Source: Sabellastarte sp. h YS-2021
Lineage: Eukaryota > Annelida > Polychaeta > Sabellida > Sabellidae
Reading direction: 5' to 3'
Assembly: GCA_964017235.1 (NCBI GenBank)
Contig: OZ024934.1
Coordinates: 83,046,706 to 83,110,705 of the forward strand
Length of the DNA stretch: 64,000 nt
Part shown: positions 36,701 to 44,474 of the stretch, one piece after another
How the letters are laid out: each line of letters starts with the position of its first letter
Numbering within the stretch: the stretch's first letter is position 1
Notes under the pieces: model-generated
Told to the model about the DNA's origin: nothing
Database searches by the model: none
What the model saw: only the letters and a program-made list of their open reading frames with translations
Translations under genes and position numbers: made by a program

Positions 36701-39700
36701 AAAGGTTTAATTAGACAAATTAAGGATATAGTCAATTTTGAAAACAAAAATACTCTCTGGGATTATGTTAAACGTGAAATTAGAAGCCAGACTATAAATT
36801 TTGCAAGTAAAAAGGCAAAACAAAGAAGGGAACATGAAATGGAACTGTTTAGAAAATTAAATATATTAGAACAAAACATACCAAATGAAAATAGTGATGA
36901 GTATCTGAATTATGTTCAATGCAAACAAGAATGGCAAACTTTACCTAAAAAGAAAAATGATGCCATAATATTACGAACAAGAGCACTCAGAGAGCACATT
37001 CCTCCGCCAAAGCAGCTCAGTCCCCCAATGCTGTGTCTACTCCATAAAATAATTCCTGGGCTTTGAAAACCTACCATTAGCATTGATATTGTATTTTTTA
37101 TGCTTTTTTCCTTGTCCCATTTCAGACATTTAATGAAAATTTCATCAAACCCATCCATAACTTTTTGAGTTATCTTCCTTTAAAAATACCTGAATCCAGA
37201 AGATCCAGACAATGATCCGGATCACCCCCAAAATCTAATCACTTCTTTCTTGTCCCATTTTGGACACGTCCTGAAAATTTCATCGGAATCCATCCATAAC
37301 TTTTCGACTTATCTTCCTTTAAAGAATTCAGGGATCCAGAAGATCCAGACGGTGATCCGGATCACTCCCAAAATCTAATCACTTCTTTCTTTCCCAATTT
37401 CTCACATATCCTGAAAATTTCAGCAAAATCCCTCCATAAGTTTTTGATCTATCTTTCTTTAAAAATTAAATCCAGAAGATCCAGACAGTGATCCGAATCA
37501 CTCCCAAAATCTAATCACTTCTTCCTTTTACCATTTCGGACATATCCTGAAAATTTTATCAAAATCCGTCCATACGTTTTTGAGTTATCTTGTTCACAAG
37601 CAAACAAAGAAAGAAAGAAACAAACAAACAGACAGCGGAGGTAATGAAAGCAAAATAGGAAGAAGATAAAAAAATACATTTTTTTAAATTTGGAAACAGA
37701 AACTATAATAATAAATATATCAAGAAATTAATATCAGATGACAACAAGGAATTAAGAAATGTAAGAGATAATATTGAAGAGGAAAAGCAATTTTATAAAA
37801 CTTTATATGTACAAGTAAAAGAAACTTTAAAGACAAACCAGATATTGAAGATATTTTTTAAATGATTCCAAAACTTAGTGAGGTGGACAAAACATTATGT
37901 GAAAAGCCGTTAACAATTGAGGAATGCATAAAGGCATTGAAACATTTAAAAAATAATTAGTCTCCTGCATCTGACAGTTTCAGCACAATTTTTCTGGATT
38001 GACCTTAAAGAACTACTGTTTCAAAACTTTAAGTACTCTTTTGGAAACAAAACCCTATGTGAGGAACAAAGAAGAGGAGTTCTCAACCTCATTCCAAAAG
38101 ATGGAAAATACCTAAGATAAGTAACTGGAGGCCGGTGAGCCTTTTACAGACAGACTATAAAATTTTAACCAAAGGATTAGCAATAAGATTACAAAAGGTG
38201 TTACCAAAAATTATCAACTCAGATCAAGTTGGATATATACCTGGCAGGTATATAGGTGAGAATATAAGGACATTGAAAGATCTCATGACCTACACCAGGG
38301 GTTGGTATTCACTAACATTCCTAATCTTAATCCTATCTTAGTCATAAAATTTAACCTAGCATTGACCTTCAAATAACCAAAACAGACCCAAATAAAGCGG
38401 AATTTACTAAATTTAAATTACAACTATGTCGAAATTGAAAGTCTTAACGAAGAGATTGCACAATGACATATTTTTATGACAAAAATATTGAAGTTAGGAC
38501 TAAGACTAAGATAGGAATGTTAGTGAATACCGCCCAAGGAAGCTAAAAATTCCAGGATACATTGCACTAATTGACTTCAGAAAGGCATTTGATTCCATAG
38601 AATTGGATTTTCTTTTAAAGCCTTGGAAAGATTTAACTTTGGCCCTCAATTTATTACTTGGATTAAAATTCTGTACTATGATTTATCTTTATGTGTAGGA
38701 AATAATGGCTTTTACTCTGGTTACTTCAAATCAATCAAGGCTGTCCAATATCAGCCTTTCTTTTCTATCAGTAGCAGAAATAATTGCAATAAACTTGAGG
38801 CAAAATGATAATATTGAAGGGATAGCCATAAATGGAATTACATTTAAAGTGAAAATGCTGGCAGATGATACCAGTCTCATGCTAAAAGATATGGCTTCAG
38901 TTGAACTAGCTATTCAAGTATTTCAATGCTTTGCCAAATATTCAGGGCTACAGATTAATCTTGAAAAAAACCCAGAATTAATCCCTATTGTAAAAAATGC
39001 CATTACATTACATCAGCTTCCAAACAGATATGACTATAACATTAAAACTAGTTGATATACTAGACAATAGGGGAAATAGTTTAAAAATAGTTCAACTAAA
39101 TCAGAAATTTGATAAGAATTTAAGTGAGCTGTTTTATAACTCTGTTGTAAGTTCTGTACCCAAAGCATAGAGAAAAACAACTTAGACAAAATCAAATTAT
39201 TGAAGGAAGTCATGGCATAGATGAAATAAATATCAAAGCAAATGGTAAATTGATTCCCTTGAAAACTACTTCAAAACAAATATATGACATTTTACTAAAA
39301 ATAATTACTGAACCACCAACTTCAATTAATGCATGGACTGACATATACCCCTTCTTGGAAAAATTTAACTGGAGTGATACATTTACTCTTCCATATAAAG
39401 TCCTGACAGAAACACATTTGCAAAGTTTTCAATACAAAATATTAAATGGAATTGTTAATTGTAATTATAATCTTTACAAAAGGGGTCTTGTAGAATCCCC
39501 AATGTGTGTCTTTTGCAGAAATGTGGATATAGTATCACACCATTTCTATGAAAGTGCTGGATGTATAAACTTTTGGAAAAACTTAGAAGAGTGTCTAAAC
39601 AAAAAATAAGGTAAAATATCATTTCCCTTCCAGTTAAATTATCGTTGATTTACCTCTCAGTGGTGACCCTCTCCTGGAGGTTTTAAATTTTGTTATAATT

Positions 39701-41479
39701 CTTGCCAAACAATTTATTAACAATGAAAGAAACTTTCATTTATTGAATTTATATATACATTAAAGGAAAATAAAAATTTATGATTAAAATTGAACAAAAT
39801 GCAACAGAAACTCAAAACCAAGACAACACAATATAACATTTTTATCAAATGTTAGACAGGAGCAAATAAATCTAAGATTATCAAATGTTTCCACCTTTTT
39901 GACTGACACACAGGTTTGGGTGTGTGGTGTATGTTGTACTTGTTTGCAATGTCTTGTACTATCTTTATGTCATGTATGTTGGTCTTGTCTTGTAAATCTG
40001 TAAATACATTGTGTGTTTTTTGTATTGCATATGTTTTCTCTTAAACAATAAAATATTTAAAAAACATAGAACTGTAAGAAAATATATATGTATTTGGATT
40101 TAATATTTCAACACATTATATAAGGCTTATCATAGTGAGTAGCTGTGGTGATAGGGGAAAGCAGTGCTTTGTCATTGGCCAAGATTCTTTACTGAAAGAC
40201 ATCAGGTACCGGTGCCAGCTGCCAAATTGCCCACTTAAGGCCAAGAGGAAAAACTCGGGACGTGAGATATAGGAGAGCAGTGTGTTACTCACTGCACCAC
40301 CATGCACCTGGTTACCTGTATGATAGATGGTTATTTGAGCACACAAAACAGAACTCTGTAAAATTTATTTTCTAAGAGAACAGGCCTAACGACCTGCATA
40401 GCTTCCAGTGCAAAGACCAAGACCTACCCACATGTCCACGGAACCAATCTATTTCCCTAAAATATGTCAATGTTTTAATCCATAGTGGCTTAGTGAATAA
40501 TACTAGGATGTCTTTATATGGAATTTATCAGTGATCATGTGGTGAACAAGTTACGCACTTTATCAAGTGCGTCTCTACTCCATGGTTTCCATCACTTTAC
40601 CCAGTACTAGCCCTAATATAACCTTACCTGTTAAAAGGACATTAAACCTCAAACTGGGCATTTGTAATGTTCCATTTTATTTAAGGGTTTAAGTTTCAAC
40701 TATGTAACAAAGGTTTAGTTGTTTTAGCTTTATTTCACAAAACTGCCACACCAGAAATCTTTTAAAAACACAATCTGCATGTGTTTAAAGTAAACCTTAG
40801 GTCAACTTCAACAAACATCTTCACTGATTATGTTCAGCAAGCTAACAAGAAAATTCATATTTCTGTTGCTTATCAGTTTTTTTTGCAGTGCCCATTGAGT
40901 AAAATAAGCTTTTAAAGTTCACAGAACACAGTATCTGATTTGAGAAATCATATGAACCCCAACTTCTACGCCCAAACCAATCCTGCCTAATCACTTATAA
41001 TCTTGGTTCCTGTTATGTTATATTTTTTTGAGGGAATATGTACTTTCCCTTCTTGGATAACAATGATTTAGAGAATAGATATTTTCACTATATTATACTT
41101 TATAAAATTTTCAATTCTCTATTATTATGCTAAACTGTACCAGGGTACAGGCTTTAAAGAGGATGCCAGATTAAATCAAATTTTTGGTTGTATTACTCTA
41201 AAATGATAAACATTACTACCACTCATGAGTTGTTCAGATATCAATTACCACCTCACCTTGTTTCACTGAAGATATTGAATCTGATTGGAATATCCCTGAT
41301 TCTGCCGTGATGTCGTTTCTTTCAGTGATGTCTAGAAGAGCTTTAAATGTTGTGCCACCTTTATCCCTCTCTTCACTTTTGTTCATATGTGCTGAAGTTT
41401 CTATTCCTCCAAAAACACCTTTGATCAAAATGTTACAACAAGACATGCAAATAACCCCAAAGTAATACACTGACTTCAT
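20659..41479 (-). CDS. RecA: orphan rhodopsin-like seven-transmembrane receptor (4 exons, whole gene span)
   Basis: Coding exons on the minus strand are 41479-41257, 36393-36267, 34982-34669 and 21770-20659 (223, 127, 314 and 1112 bp). They total 592 codons including stop. Each junction has GT/AG and a matching phase (1, 2, 1), and all four lengths equal those of RecC. The model rests on paralogue comparison, not transcripts. The product should be a plasma-membrane G-protein-coupled receptor with a signal peptide and a long ectodomain of unknown fold. Ligand and coupling are unknown. Intron 3 is 12.9 kb (0.6 kb in RecC), swollen by transposons including an intact Merlin transposase, and intron 1 holds a Tx1/L1-like LINE. 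The gene is open throughout. RecA is the most diverged of the three paralogues. 5' noncoding exons may exist but cannot be seen. Confidence 0.82.
21771..22117. other. RecA intron 3, proximal part
   Basis: Intronic DNA just upstream (minus strand) of exon 4. It contains the AG acceptor at 21772-21771, and no other feature was recognised. Confidence 0.5.
22118..22206. repeat. Left flank repeat of a larger element around Merlin
   Basis: Three loose copies of CAAATCGGCCC / CAAATCAGCCC / CAAATCGTCCC occur here. An inverted, related block lies at 24425-24510, so the two form inverted flanks about 2.4 kb apart, outside the Merlin terminal repeats. Confidence 0.5.
22797..24224 (+). mobile_element. 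Merlin DNA transposon, apparently autonomous (about 1.43 kb)
   Basis: Terminal inverted repeats TTTTACTTTACCGGTACGAG (near 22797-22820) and its inverse (near 24203-24223) flank a single uninterrupted transposase at 23079-24050. I could not find a convincing 8-9-bp target duplication, although Merlin elements normally make one, so the outer limits may be a few bases off. A G-tract at 24087-24109 lies 3' of the gene. The element sits in RecA intron 3 in antisense orientation. Confidence 0.8.
23079..24050 (+). CDS. Merlin-family DDE transposase (IS1016/IS1595-like), intact
   Basis: 323 residues with no stops or frameshift. The N-terminal region has a zinc-ribbon-like CDKCCSGYF with a later CTNRKCNCKKSIR (about residues 38-76), used for DNA binding in this family. 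The catalytic core follows: VVEIDESKFGKRKYNRGRRV (first Asp, about residue 149), IIHSDCWKSY (second Asp, about residue 209) and HTQTIESTWHALK (third acidic residue Glu, about residue 247). This is the arrangement of bacterial IS1016/IS1595 transposases and eukaryotic Merlin. The length is normal for the family. The first ATG follows a short AT-rich leader after the left terminal repeat. The reaction is cut-and-paste transposition in the nucleus. Full-length coding integrity suggests recent activity. Confidence 0.92.
   Translation: MSLSRLVYDDIYEICRNHNKLINWLQEQNILADFQDILCDKCCSGYFHLVKDKSYPSDQVVYRCTNRKCNCKKSIRTNSWFAGSHLTLKQIVKLTYYWVYKLPQSFVEEELRIGSCTTLVDWYSFAREVCLQIAISDNEQIGGDGVVVEIDESKFGKRKYNRGRRVDGCWVFGGIERVAKKCFFQIVDDRSAETLIPIIRKFIKKGSIIHSDCWKSYSCLEAEGYSHFTVNHSKEFVDSETGAHTQTIESTWHALKSSLPKSGTQKQLYDGYFWEYVIRKKYLNSASDKFLEFFDLIKKVYNPNSSLENKENSFFDTSCDLFD
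24425..24510. repeat. Right flank repeat of a larger element around Merlin, with poly-G tract
   Basis: The reverse complement carries CAAATCAGCCCC and CAAATTGACCCC, matching the block at 22118-22206. A run of about 20 G follows at 24488-24507. Confidence 0.5.
24511..27146. other. RecA intron 3, mid part
   Basis: AT-rich intron sequence with a short GA repeat near 24738-24750. Apart from the possible exon at 25357-25428, no gene or repeat family was recognised. Confidence 0.4.
25357..25428 (+). CDS. Possible first coding exon of an unrecognised gene (24 codons)
   Basis: ATG at 25357 opens MASTKQWIFEAEQFSKENVAK and runs to CAGAAG followed by a consensus donor, GTAAGAAAC. The +4 G fits a start context. 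I found no second exon. It lies antisense within RecA intron 3. It may be a nested gene's first exon or chance; I do not recognise the peptide. Confidence 0.28.
27147..27472 (-). repeat. SINE family 2 (tRNA-derived), copy 2
   Basis: It matches 18086-18394 from the tRNA-like head (minus strand CCACTGTGACCTAGCAGGTA, B box GGGTTCAAACC) to the GAGATATTTCGC end. It lies inside RecA intron 3. Confidence 0.78.
27540..28110 (+). repeat. Tandem repeat, about 155-bp period, nearly 4 copies
   Basis: The anchor GCCATGGCAACAG (with variants) starts at 27562, 27719, 27874 and 28027, so the spacing is 157, 155 and 153 bp. Other shared words in each unit are AAACCTAATCATCT, TAAACATATCCTGAAA and GGTGAAAATC. 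Units have diverged, so the array is not recent. Confidence 0.8.
28111..28979. other. RecA intron 3, no recognised feature
   Basis: Includes a short AT-rich stretch with repeated TATTACTTTTCTATTAC-like words at about 28520-28670. No gene recognised. Confidence 0.4.
28980..29894 (+). pseudogene. LINE ORF1 protein, with three in-frame stops
   Basis: One reading frame runs from ATG at about 28980 through two stops (TAG and TAA before 29121), an open part 29121-29618, a TGA at 29616-29618, and a further open part to 29894. The N-terminus is heptad-rich (ISEQIETKINTLRDELKK, then KLSDKVDQQAKEIEQLK), a coiled coil. A globular part follows (DVTVVVSGLPKYPQENP, then PPLMKISFKMLDQRKLVLAN), which resembles the RNA-binding domain of LINE ORF1 proteins. 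The C-terminal tail is Ser/Asn/Pro-rich. It would bind the LINE RNA; this copy is broken. Confidence 0.7.
29895..30718 (+). pseudogene. LINE ORF2, APE-type endonuclease domain
   Basis: NPDILCLSVTHLP aligns with the catalytic-Glu box (SETHL in relatives), with Glu replaced by Val here. SGRIGILSNQCL matches the GGVGI-type loop. IIICVDFKARIG matches the GDFNARIG box. TDHSIL near 30690 is the SDHS-type terminal box. The frame shifts or stops at 30471 and again near 30600. It would nick target DNA for target-primed reverse transcription; the loss of Glu predicts that it cannot. Confidence 0.72.
30719..30979 (+). repeat. SINE family 1 with triplicated internal segment, truncated 3'
   Basis: It starts GGGGCCACGATAGCAGAGTG. 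The segment around CTCCCACCTCTGAGATCTC recurs three times at about 41-42-bp spacing between 30750 and 30860, replacing the B box area. It ends abruptly at ATATGACCTG (30979) without the usual tail, exactly where LINE coding sequence resumes. It carries the undivided CTTGACC that serves as the empty site for foldback copy 3. Confidence 0.8.
30980..31854 (+). pseudogene. LINE ORF2, C-terminal region
   Basis: YNTHVCPILDYCASVCG, then VQNKAIQYFLGVHKF and GEMGWLPCKYRHYLCMLRLW, is the post-RT region of LINEs in which PILDY/VW and VQN-AIR phrases are standard. Farther on are FRTGMLPLRIETRRC and a Cys-rich EIHFLCNCVAY, a common LINE C-terminal motif. Several stops interrupt it. Confidence 0.72.
32510..33255 (+). 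pseudogene. CR1/L2-like LINE, 3' half of reverse transcriptase, degenerate
   Basis: YHFYADDIQTTFSH near 32512 is the RT motif C (YADD). About 280 bp on, LQIALARVVKGSHKWP and VLKSLHWLLVKHQFQN (32870-32985) match the LQ-ALARVV and LHWLPV phrases after the RT. The DPGFGRASHL block near 33160 matches the later D-LWN-LP region. Frames break several times. It lies in RecA intron 3. Confidence 0.75.
33381..33594 (-). repeat. SINE family 1, full length, with 14-bp target duplication
   Basis: The reverse complement reads the tRNA-like head, a B box (GGGTTCAAATCC-like) and the 3' end with AAACCCC then AAATAAATAAA. CTAAGCACAATAAA at 33367-33380 and CTAAGTGCAATAAA at 33595-33608 form a target duplication with two mismatches, so the insertion is moderately old. 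Confidence 0.82.
33609..34668. other. RecA intron 3, distal part
   Basis: AT-rich intron ending (minus strand) at the GTAAGT donor of exon 3 at 34668. No gene or repeat recognised. Confidence 0.45.
34669..34982 (-). CDS. RecA exon 3: ectodomain
   Basis: 314 bp. The acceptor is CATTTCAG before 34982 and the donor is GTAAGT at 34668. The exon encodes STPTTSQFSESICDSF through YRSADWMNHSTKIAYVRA to EEYSCDG. It has an NHST glycosylation site and three cysteines that are conserved in RecB and RecC. No known domain was recognised. Confidence 0.86.
34983..36266. other. RecA intron 2
   Basis: 1284 bp. The part at about 35860-36250 is homologous to the same intron in RecB (about 47740-48120) and RecC (about 61480-61800). 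A short GGCGGAGGTAATGAAG remnant of the CCTCCGCC repeat family lies near 35658. Confidence 0.55.
36267..36393 (-). CDS. RecA exon 2: ectodomain
   Basis: 127 bp, too short for routine ORF finding. The acceptor is TCTACAG and the donor is GTATGG. The encoded peptide is DQTVTMSPFTNHRSVWADPK, then LLLHLPTKVMEVLEDVVTK and TTER. It aligns residue for residue with exon 2 of RecB and RecC. Confidence 0.83.
36551..36980 (+). pseudogene. Tx1/L1-like LINE ORF2, end of endonuclease and linker
   Basis: SSDHSIISLELKL closes the APE endonuclease. RGKGFWKFNNDLL is the GxGxWKxN-LL phrase diagnostic of the L1/Tx1 group. A helical linker follows (INFASKKAKQRREHEMELF) up to IILRTRA, after which the inserted repeat takes over the frame. 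An in-frame TAA lies upstream near 36546. Confidence 0.8.
36980..37645 (-). repeat. Repeat with CCTCCGCCAAGG ends, long copy with four internal units
   Basis: It begins CACTCAGAGAGCACATTCC then CCGCCAAAG and ends AGCGGAGGTAATG. The internal units (about 115-125 bp, four copies) share CATCCATAACTTTTGAG-like, GATCCAGACAGTGATCCGGA and CAAAATCTAATCACTTCTT words. It is the inverse of the orientation at 19768-20087. It splits the LINE between RTRA and the KKIKKYIFLNLE stretch, which is the normal continuation of an L1-type linker. Confidence 0.75.
37646..39610 (+). pseudogene. Tx1/L1-like LINE ORF2, reverse transcriptase domain, broken
   Basis: The linker KKIKKYIFLNLE near 37670 leads to the RT: ISNWRPVSLLQTDYKILTK near 38110-38160, SDQVGYIPGRYIGENIR near 38220-38270, then IDFRKAFDS (motif A, Asp) at 38570-38595 after the inserted palindrome. 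IISLSFLSVAEI-type sequence and KMLADDTSLML (motif C, LADD instead of YADD) follow at about 38855-38885, then SGLQINLEKN. Frameshifts and stops occur near 37700, 37960, 38620 and 38760. The region 39250-39610 (FNWSDTFTLPYKVLTET, CVFCRNV) matches the L1-group C-terminus. Confidence 0.8.
38300..38536. mobile_element. Small palindromic element with GGTATTCACTAACATTCC ends, inserted in LINE RT
   Basis: The inverted ends are GGTATTCACTAACATTCCTA and its inverse; about 237 bp in all. AGG precedes the element at 38297-38299 and follows it at 38537-38539, a 3-bp target duplication. Removing the element and one AGG rejoins the LINE frame between MTYTR and KLKIPGYIALIDF, so the host LINE supplies an empty site. 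Confidence 0.82.
40140..40312 (-). repeat. SINE-like tRNA-derived repeat (family 3 or diverged family 1)
   Basis: The minus strand starts CCAGGTGCATGGTGGTGCAG, with an A-box-like TGGTGCAGTGAGTAAC. The body includes GGCCTTAAGTGGGCAA and AAAGAATCTTGGCC, loosely like SINE family 1. Related fragments occur near 48425-48540 and 62240-62300. Confidence 0.45.
40313..41256. other. RecA intron 1, distal part
   Basis: No repeat family or gene recognised; it ends (minus strand) at the GTGAGG donor of exon 1. Confidence 0.45.
41257..41479 (-). CDS. RecA exon 1: signal peptide and start of ectodomain
   Basis: 223 bp ending at the GTGAGG donor (41256). I start at the second Met, MKSVYYFGVICMSCCNILIK, because it aligns with the single start of RecC; a Met four codons upstream (41491) is possible. 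The hydrophobic N-terminus ending near FGG is a probable signal peptide. MNKSE is a possible N-glycosylation site. Confidence 0.82.
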
Positions 41480-43361
41480 TGTGCCATGCATATCTTCAGC
41501 AAAAATGTATCATTAAATTAGACAGGTAAGGTAATGGTCTCTGCTAGGATTCAATCTGAGTGCCTTCTTAACACTGCGTACAGGAGAATAAACAAAAGTC
41601 TGAGGTTTTAAGAAGTTGAGTCAGAGAACAATCTCCAGATTTTCAGTAATCAGCAGAACCATACATATTACTAAGTTCCCCCAATAAGAAATTTTTATGA
41701 GCACATGGATACTCCAAAATGCATTTGGTTTTATGATGGTGCATCTTGCTCTCAAAATTTAAAATATACTACTTTGCCTGTCTTGGGATTCAAGTCTGAA
41801 GGCTTTTGATTCCTGTGCCCAGAGAAATAAAATAGATTCTGGCTCTTACACAAGTAGAACTATCAGGAATGCACAGAAGCCCAATTGTTGGTAGATCTTA
41901 TGATAACACAAGCATATTGTATATTATAATGGGTGCAATTAAAAGATTGTAAATTAATTCTATTGAGTGATACATTGACTACTAGATAGTTCATAATATT
42001 AAATGACAAGAGATGTCATCTATTTTTAATTAACTTAGAGAATTATATGACAGATGCCAGGATACTCATAACAGTGTCATGCCATATGGGTATCTATTTT
42101 CATGCAGTTAAATGGCATTATTTTTAAGTGGGAACCACTTACCTTGTACAGCATACCCAAAAGCAGTACCTTGTAGGCAAAAATAAAATAGCATCCTTCT
42201 GTTCTATTCCTCAAACTTTTCTTCACTTACTTTGTATTACAAATTCATGAAATTTAATACCAACAGACAATATCTACTATTTGTCCCTTTTTACATATTT
42301 GTTTTCCATGTTTTACACCTAAAATAAATTTTAAAATTTTGGTGTATACATAAACATTTTGGTGGCATTTTGCCAGACACCTTACCCAAGGCACTGGGGC
42401 TCAAATCCATTTTAACTTCACCTAAAGTGATTTATTGTTTCATGATTTTGTGCTTACTGTGCTGGCACATTGCTTGCTTCTCTCTGCAAAATAGCCATAT
42501 TCTGTAAATTATTTGTAAAATAGAAGTTAAAATATCTTAATAAATATATTAATCCCAAACTGGGTGTTTTTTTCCTGTCTTGCGGTGTCCTATCTCTGCA
42601 TCAAGCTGAATACATAAAACATTCTCAGATATATGCCCGTCTTCACTGAATTAAATGGCGAAAACATTTCAAAATCAAACGATAACATAGGTTCTTGTGA
42701 TTTTAAGTGCAATTCTATAGTGTATGCTGATAATATACCAAACAATCAGATAAAACTAAGAGAATTTTCAACAAATAATTTAGAAGGCAAGGTATAGCTT
42801 ATCAATTTGATTTTATTATCAGTCCATACAAGATCATGCCGTCACTGATTTGTACAACAGGAAACTAACCCTTGTGATGTAAATTTTGAAATATTACTAC
42901 AAAAGAAGACAAATATAAATAAACTGAGTCTTTAGCAAGGATATATGTTGCAACAGTTACTTTACATTTATCTTCCACCATTTTGTTTGAATAAGCCAAT
43001 AAAATAATGCAAAAAAAATCAGCTGTTTGAAATGCATCCATTTCTAAGCACCCACTATTATAGGAAAATTAAATTTTTAGCTTAAGTCTTGTCTACCATA
43101 TCATCATATAACATATCTATATAAAATAAGATATAAAATATCTGTTGCATTTATAGTTGTAGAAATATTTTAGACAATTGGTACTTGTTTTAATTATAAA
43201 ACTATACATAGTAAGGGGTGGTTGCAAAAAATGTACCCCTAGTATTTAGATCAAATACACAATATGGTTGACAATAAAGATTCTTATACAATGGCTGACA
43301 CAACCACAAATAATTACTGAAGACTAAATATAACTTATGGATAGTTTTTTTGTGCAACATT
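41480..43361. other. RecA-RecB intergenic region
   Basis: No other gene seen. The part just upstream of RecA (41492-41960) loosely matches the upstream regions of RecB and RecC. The part from about 42.69 to 43.36 kb is homologous to 57.59-58.24 kb, the 3' flank of RecC. RecA promoter elements must lie here, but no specific site could be identified. Confidence 0.5.
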
Positions 43362-44474
43362 TCATGAGGTAGAGCTATTGGCTCTCCTCCATACTGGTAC
43401 TCTACATTGACACATATACTTGTGAAACTCAGGTGCTGACAAACAATACATAAAGAAATGTATAGAGTTATTTAAATAATACAACAGAGTTGCAAGAGGT
43501 AAAAACACTGTTATGTTTAGTCTGCTTGGTGTGCTTCTGATCCCAACATACTCAACAATACCATCAGGAATTGTACACAGAACATAAAATAAACTACTCA
43601 GGAGAAGTATAACATTACTTTTGCTTACCAATGTTCTTATATGTTCATTCTGACTACTAATACCAACTTTTCTCTTGATGAAAGAAACATAGGAAATTTT
43701 AACAGCTATGGCCAAATTACTAACAGTTATAATAGCACAAGGAATACATAAGGCCAAAATGAAGTGAATCCAATTTGTTACTTCAGTGAAATACCGATCA
43801 AGATAAAACTGTTTTGGTACATAACATACTGTTAGTTTTGGTAGCCAAAGTATTGGTGAATTTAAGAGAGCTAGGAGGAGAAACAAACTCACTGACATTT
43901 TTATGACTTCATATTTCTTCTTATTATTTTGTAATACAACTGTATGTGCTAGAATGGCTTTACATCTTGAAAATGTTAGATATTGTATGACCCACACTTG
44001 AAACTGTTTGATGAGCCTTGAAATGTAAATGTTGGTATAATGAAGCCAATTACTTATACCAGCAATGTCATACAACAGCCAGTGATACACCAGGTCCTCA
44101 CCTGGACCAAGTACTAAACTGATTATGTCAATAATTGCCAACATGAGCAAACATAGTTGTACAGTTTTCAACAAGTGCATCTTATTTACAATAAACACTG
44201 TAATCAGGTGTAAAAAGGTTGCCAATAATAGCACAACAATGCAACCCAAAAATTTTACAATAAAGCTGTTATGGATAGCTTTTAATGCCTTGTATTCTGT
44301 AATTCCTTGATTCAAGAACAACACACATTTGAAATGTTTCAAAGCCCAAAATGCTAGTGTGCTTGGGAAGCAAGCTGTCACACTTTCTGAGAACCATACG
44401 CTGTCTCTGAACAGATTCCCTCGGACTAATGAATTCATGAGGATCTTCTAGACCTGGATAGTCTATAAGGTAGC
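43362..44474 (-). CDS. RecB exon 4: 7TM domain, frameshift near 44350
   Basis: The acceptor is ATGCAG before 44474. Before the shift it reads GYLIDYPGLEDPHEF to LPKHTSI; after it the frame beginning LAFWALKHFKCVLF continues to the stop at 43362 with all seven helices, LAIIDIISL, LTFSRCKAI, CTIPDGIVE and NNSIHFFMYC. The rest of the domain shows no further disruption. Confidence 0.88.

Larger units (their letters stand above)
36448..40066 (+). mobile_element. Tx1/L1-like LINE, 5' truncated, interrupted by two other elements
   Basis: It starts inside the endonuclease (RLDFWLIS near 36510, SDHSII near 36580) and runs through GKGFWKFNNDLL, the RT palm and a 3' coding end (about 39900) to a tail ending AATAAAATATTTAAAAAAC at about 40066. 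A CCTCCGCCAAGG-family repeat (36980-37645) and a small palindromic element (38300-38536) are inserted in it. The element lies in RecA intron 1, antisense to the receptor. Confidence 0.83.
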
